Program-made: the position numbers and the translations under genes | Assembly (NCBI GenBank): GCA_964580455.1 | Contig: CAZOKO010000112.1 | Span: forward strand, 1 to 7,656 | Length of the DNA: 7,656 bases | Direction of reading: 5' to 3' | Source of the DNA: CAZOKO01 sp964580455 | GTDB taxonomy: Bacteria; Desulfobacterota; WTBG01 | The notes under the pieces: generated by a model | Databases searched by the model: none | The model's input: only the letters and a program-made list of their open reading frames with translations | Told to the model about the DNA's origin: nothing | In this document: piece by piece, positions 4,648-7,656 of the stretch | Position numbering within the stretch: position 1 is the stretch's first letter | How the letters are laid out: each line of letters begins with the position of its first letter

Positions 4648-6525
4648 TTAAGCCGCTTTAATCTTATTTCTTAATACCATTCCTTCTTGTACCAACCTTA
4701 ATATTTGATCTATTTTAAATGGTTTGTAGGCAATAAGATTGACTCCTCGTTCTCTCATCTCGGATTCCTTCAGTTCTACATTCCACCCCGTAATAATCGC
4801 AACAGGTATCTTTTTATTTATGTTTTTAACTGTTTCTGCCACCTCCCAGCCAGATGTCCCGGGCATTCCCAGATCCGTAAATACCAGATCAAAATCCTTC
4901 TTCTTAAACATGTCTATCCCTTGATGCCCATCAGAGGCCGTTTTAACCTGGTGGCCATTTTCAATCAGGATATCAGCGAGAAGATTACGCACCTCTTCCT
5001 CGTCTTCAATAACCAAAATAGTAGACTTTCTCTTCTCTTCTGGTATGGGTTTTGTTTTTTCTTCTTCGACACGGATATTATCAGAGATAGGGATCGTTAT
5101 GGTAAAGGTGGTACCCTCACCTTCAACACTATCTACACTAATAGTTCCTCCATGACGATTGATGATCCCATAGGAGACACTCATGCCCAGTCCAGTCGAT
5201 TGAACACCTTTGGTGGTGAAAAAGGGATCAAATATCCTGTTTCTTATAACTTCAGAGATGCCAACACCCGTATCCTCAACTTTTATAGAAATATGGTTGT
5301 TTTCCTTTAAAGTCTTGATTTTGATGCTTCCACCTTGAGGCATGGCATCTATGGCATTATTGATAAGATTGGTAAATACTTCTCTTACCTCAGATGCACT
5401 TCCTGATGTAGGAGGAAGAGGAGAAAGCTCTTTTTGAATGGTAATCGTTATTCCTTTTGACTCCGCGTCATTCTTCCACCTCACGCTGGTAAATTCCAGA
5501 GCATTATCGACTAATTCATTCATATCAATTTGAGTAAACTCTTTGTCGTCAACCCGCTTTCTGGAGAACTCCTGAATTCTCCTTACTGTCTCAGCACCAT
5601 CTAATGAGGCTTTTTCCATAACTTCTAAACTTGCCTTTAGATTAAGTGCTGACTTTCTTTTCTCTTGTTTCCCGGAAGTGGGTTTAATTTGCATTTTCAA
5701 GAGTTGAACTCTTCCCAGGATAGCAGCAAGCACATTGTTAAAATCATGGGCTATACCTGCTGCCATTTCACCCAATGCCTTCAACTTTTCTACTTTAATA
5801 AGTTTCTCCTGAGTTGTCTCCAGTTCATTATATGCTTTTTCTAACTTTTTATTGGACATGGTTAATTCCTGAGTCTTCTTCCTTAATTCTTTTTCCGATT
5901 TTTTCAACTCATTATAGTAAGTAGCATTATTCAAAATAGAGGATACAAAGGCAGCGAATATGGTAATTAACCTCATCTCATTATGATTAAAGGCATGAGT
6001 TTGGGAACTGCTAAGATTGATTACACCCAGGACACGACTTTGCAAAACAAGAGGGCAACAAAGGAGTGAACTAATCGGGAATTTACTTTTTCTGCTATGA
6101 TCAAAACGCTCATCGTTATTTACATCATCAATCAGAATTGCCTTGCCTTCAAGGGCGACATTGCCAGCAACTCCTTCTCCAACTGAGAAAGTGACACTTG
6201 ACTTATTTATATCTTCAAAAAAAGTGATTTTTTTTTCTCGCTTTCCACAGGCTACTTTAAGAATTAAATTCTCTGAGTGGTGGTCCTTTAACAGCAGAGA
6301 ACAGTTTTCGGCACTAGTCTCTTCAATGATAATATAAGCCAAATTTCGGCAAAATGATTCAAGGTTAAACGTAGTACTGATGATGTCACCAACCCTCTTA
6401 AGTAGAGAGAGTTCCCTTACTTTCTCCTCAAATCGAAGATTGCCTTCTTCTAAAAGTCTTGCATATAGATCACGTTCTTCAGTTAATCTTTTTACTTCAT
6501 TTTGAATAGAATCTTTTTCACTCAT
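4648..6525 (-). CDS. Cytoplasmic hybrid histidine kinase (GAF - HisKA - HATPase - receiver)
   Basis: This 625-residue sensor kinase has no membrane segment or signal peptide. Order: N-terminal helix (about 1-35), GAF-type sensor domain (about 37-200), coiled coil (about 203-250), dimerisation/phosphoacceptor helix with GIAHDFNN and His260, ATP-binding domain (about 375-480) with N box NLINNAIDAM, DTGVGI, FDPFFTTK and GLGMS, then a C-terminal receiver (about 502-618). The receiver has Glu507/Asp508, phospho-acceptor Asp551 (FTDLGMP), Thr579 and Lys601. All residues for autophosphorylation and transfer are present. Known GAF roles include small-molecule or redox sensing; the ligand here cannot be told. 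Its ATG is 12 bases after the HDOD gene's stop, with AAGG seven to eight bases before it, so the two are surely one operon. No DNA-binding output domain is fused, so phosphate must pass to another protein or the receiver must act on the kinase itself. Confidence 0.95.
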   Translation of the reverse strand: MSEKDSIQNEVKRLTEERDLYARLLEEGNLRFEEKVRELSLLKRVGDIISTTFNLESFCRNLAYIIIEETSAENCSLLLKDHHSENLILKVACGKREKKITFFEDINKSSVTFSVGEGVAGNVALEGKAILIDDVNNDERFDHSRKSKFPISSLLCCPLVLQSRVLGVINLSSSQTHAFNHNEMRLITIFAAFVSSILNNATYYNELKKSEKELRKKTQELTMSNKKLEKAYNELETTQEKLIKVEKLKALGEMAAGIAHDFNNVLAAILGRVQLLKMQIKPTSGKQEKRKSALNLKASLEVMEKASLDGAETVRRIQEFSRKRVDDKEFTQIDMNELVDNALEFTSVRWKNDAESKGITITIQKELSPLPPTSGSASEVREVFTNLINNAIDAMPQGGSIKIKTLKENNHISIKVEDTGVGISEVIRNRIFDPFFTTKGVQSTGLGMSVSYGIINRHGGTISVDSVEGEGTTFTITIPISDNIRVEEEKTKPIPEEKRKSTILVIEDEEEVRNLLADILIENGHQVKTASDGHQGIDMFKKKDFDLVFTDLGMPGTSGWEVAETVKNINKKIPVAIITGWNVELKESEMRERGVNLIAYKPFKIDQILRLVQEGMVLRNKIKAA

Positions 6526-6537
6526 ACGTTACCTTAT

Positions 6538-7401
6538 TTAATTGATAGAGTTTATAAATGCCTGAACTTTTTCTTCTTCACTTTGAAGTTCCTTGACAAT
6601 ACTATCTATTTCTTCCTCTTTAATCTGGAGGGTTTCTTTTGCAGCCTTCTGGAAATAAGGTATGCCATTGTCCCCGCTATTAGATATTTTGGCTTTCTTA
6701 CAAATAATATCGGCAAGATGTACAATAGAAACTTGTAGAATATTTTCCTGATCTACTTCTCCTACCTGATGATGGTATGCAATAGGAAAGTTTAGAGATG
6801 GGGGGAAACTCCATTTACTGCTTAACCATCCACCAACATCTGCGTGGCTGAATCCTAAGATCTCTTTTTCAACGTCCACTATGCTGACTTCTTCTCTTTG
6901 AACTTCCTCCAGTACTATTCTATATTCTTCGGCAAAGAAATTATTTATGATCAATTTGCCCATATCGTGAAGGAGAGAGGCGGTGGAAACCATCTCTAGG
7001 TTTAATTCACCTATCTTTTTACAGATGATTGTGGCAGCCAGCGAACAACCCACAGAGTGTTTCCAAAACTCATCTGACATGAAAGAGTTCTCATTGGTCG
7101 CAACCCTCATGAAGTTAAACACAGCTATTCCCACTGATAACCTCTTTACCTCATCAAATCCCAGAATGGTAATTGCATGCTGGACACTTGAGACTTCCCT
7201 TGAGAACCCATAATAGGCAGAATTAGCCACCTTCAATAATCTAAAGGAAATGGCTTGATCATAAGTGATCAATCTGCTTAAATCCTTCGCTGAAGTCCTT
7301 TCATCTTTAACCAGTGACACAACTTTATGAGCTATGTCTGGAAGTGTAGGAAGATTACTGATTTTACTGGTAATTAGTTGTTCTGCTTGTTCCCGATCCA
7401 T
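6538..7401 (-). CDS. HDOD domain signalling protein
   Basis: The 287-residue soluble protein is made almost entirely of an HDOD domain (about 12-215) with a charged helical tail (about 250-287). Typical HDOD blocks are LPTLPDIAHKVVSLV (17-31), ITYDQAISFRLLKVANSAYY (45-64) and ILGFDEVKRL (79-88). The metal-ligand pattern of active HD phosphohydrolases also seems kept: E111-x3-H115, H145-D146 (LLHDMGK), H186, H210-H211 and D231. The GYP motif of cyclic-di-GMP phosphodiesterases is absent. HDOD proteins usually act as regulatory partners in signalling and motility pathways, and the adjacent kinase fits this. ATG 7401 has no strong ribosome binding site; the next in-frame Met lies far inside the domain, so this start is kept. 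It is first in the operon. Confidence 0.93.
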   Translation of the reverse strand: MDREQAEQLITSKISNLPTLPDIAHKVVSLVKDERTSAKDLSRLITYDQAISFRLLKVANSAYYGFSREVSSVQHAITILGFDEVKRLSVGIAVFNFMRVATNENSFMSDEFWKHSVGCSLAATIICKKIGELNLEMVSTASLLHDMGKLIINNFFAEEYRIVLEEVQREEVSIVDVEKEILGFSHADVGGWLSSKWSFPPSLNFPIAYHHQVGEVDQENILQVSIVHLADIICKKAKISNSGDNGIPYFQKAAKETLQIKEEEIDSIVKELQSEEEKVQAFINSIN

Positions 7402-7516
7402 AATACTTGAAAGGAATTAGAAAATTTAAGGATAAAGTGTGTTTTGAAAACTGACATTGATTTCAATTTTCTCTTTAAAAATAAGCTGATCTTTTGTCTT
7501 TATCTCTATCATTCAT

Positions 7517-7551
7517 ATCAGTTACCAAAATACTGAATAATCTTAACTGAT
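7517..7551. promoter_or_regulatory. Inverted repeat upstream of the HDOD-kinase operon
   Basis: ATCAGTTA (7517-7524) and TAACTGAT (7544-7551) are perfect 8-base inverted arms separated by 19 bases, 116 bases upstream of the HDOD start. They could form an operator for a dimeric regulator or a leader hairpin. No T-run follows on either strand. No clear promoter hexamers were found for the operon. Confidence 0.3.
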
Positions 7552-7592
7552 TAAATCTTCCTGTCTATACCTATAAAACTATCGGTAATTAT

Positions 7593-7656
7593 TTATAAAT
7601 CTGGCTCTTCCTCAGAATCTGTGGGTAAAGCAGTAAAAAGATAAGCATTGTTGGAC
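7593..7656 (-). CDS. Possible 3' end of an upstream gene, partial
   Basis: A minus-strand frame is open from the right edge to a TAA at 7593-7595 and encodes 20 residues ending in TDSEEEPDL. The acidic tail looks like a protein C terminus, and the same-strand position fits a gene upstream of the HDOD-kinase operon. Twenty codons are too few to identify a product or rule out chance. Confidence 0.3.
   Translation of the reverse strand, partial: SNNAYLFTALPTDSEEEPDL

Noticed and set aside
4594..4674. A 26-codon frame with an AGGAGA site
   Set aside because: It runs antisense into the 3' end of the kinase gene, is very short and has no recognisable content.
4705..5310. A 201-codon open frame on the plus strand
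   Set aside because: It lies entirely antisense to the ATP-binding and receiver part of the kinase gene, whose motifs are intact. The plus-strand peptide has no recognisable domain.
6143..7213. Plus-strand open frames across the HDOD and kinase genes
   Set aside because: All are antisense to intact domain-bearing genes and show no ribosome binding sites or motifs.
1..7656. CRISPR array, toxin-antitoxin pair, integrase or phage genes
   Set aside because: I looked for regularly spaced repeats and for family motifs on both strands and found none. The HTH gene has no adjacent toxin candidate.

Overview
The window comes from an AT-rich bacterial chromosome. A peptidoglycan lipid II flippase (MurJ), an HDOD protein and a soluble hybrid histidine kinase with an HDFNN phosphoacceptor motif suggest a peptidoglycan-making, environmentally sensing bacterium. 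Desulfobacterota-like or anammox-type Planctomycetota lineages would fit, but nothing here fixes the phylum and this is only a guess.

Left part (1-2960), ordinary core genes: rpsT (ribosomal protein S20) on the minus strand has a recognisable sigma70-type promoter. Divergent from it is a two-gene plus-strand unit, murJ followed by an O6-alkylguanine-DNA alkyltransferase gene, joined by an ATGA start/stop overlap. A tRNA-Arg(CCT) with an encoded CCA end follows 45 bases later. The rpsT/murJ intergenic gap holds an inverted repeat built from CAGATAAACGCAGAT-type units.

Middle part (2960-4647), accessory or eroded region: directly behind the tRNA lies a 15-base perfect direct repeat (2963-2977 and 3299-3313) that looks like an att-type scar. 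Between the two copies is a compact unit that reads as a stand-alone small RNA: a TTGACA promoter, a 14-bp closing helix around two inner hairpins, and a T-tract. Next comes a minus-strand zinc-ribbon/HTH regulator gene whose stop codon lies inside the right repeat copy and whose fourth zinc ligand appears to be lost. Further on are two related terminator-like hairpins, a possible small transcription unit with a C8 tract in its promoter spacer, and a 107-bp MITE-like element with perfect 15-bp terminal inverted repeats.

Right part (4648-7656), signalling operon on the minus strand: an HDOD-domain protein is followed after 12 bases by a cytoplasmic GAF - histidine kinase - receiver protein. 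The two are probably co-transcribed and work in one signalling path. A possible 3' end of another minus-strand gene runs off the right edge.

The most unusual feature is the tRNA-adjacent, direct-repeat-bounded insert that appears to carry little except a structured RNA with its own promoter and terminator. No known mobile, defence or biosynthetic system can be named for the middle region from sequence alone.
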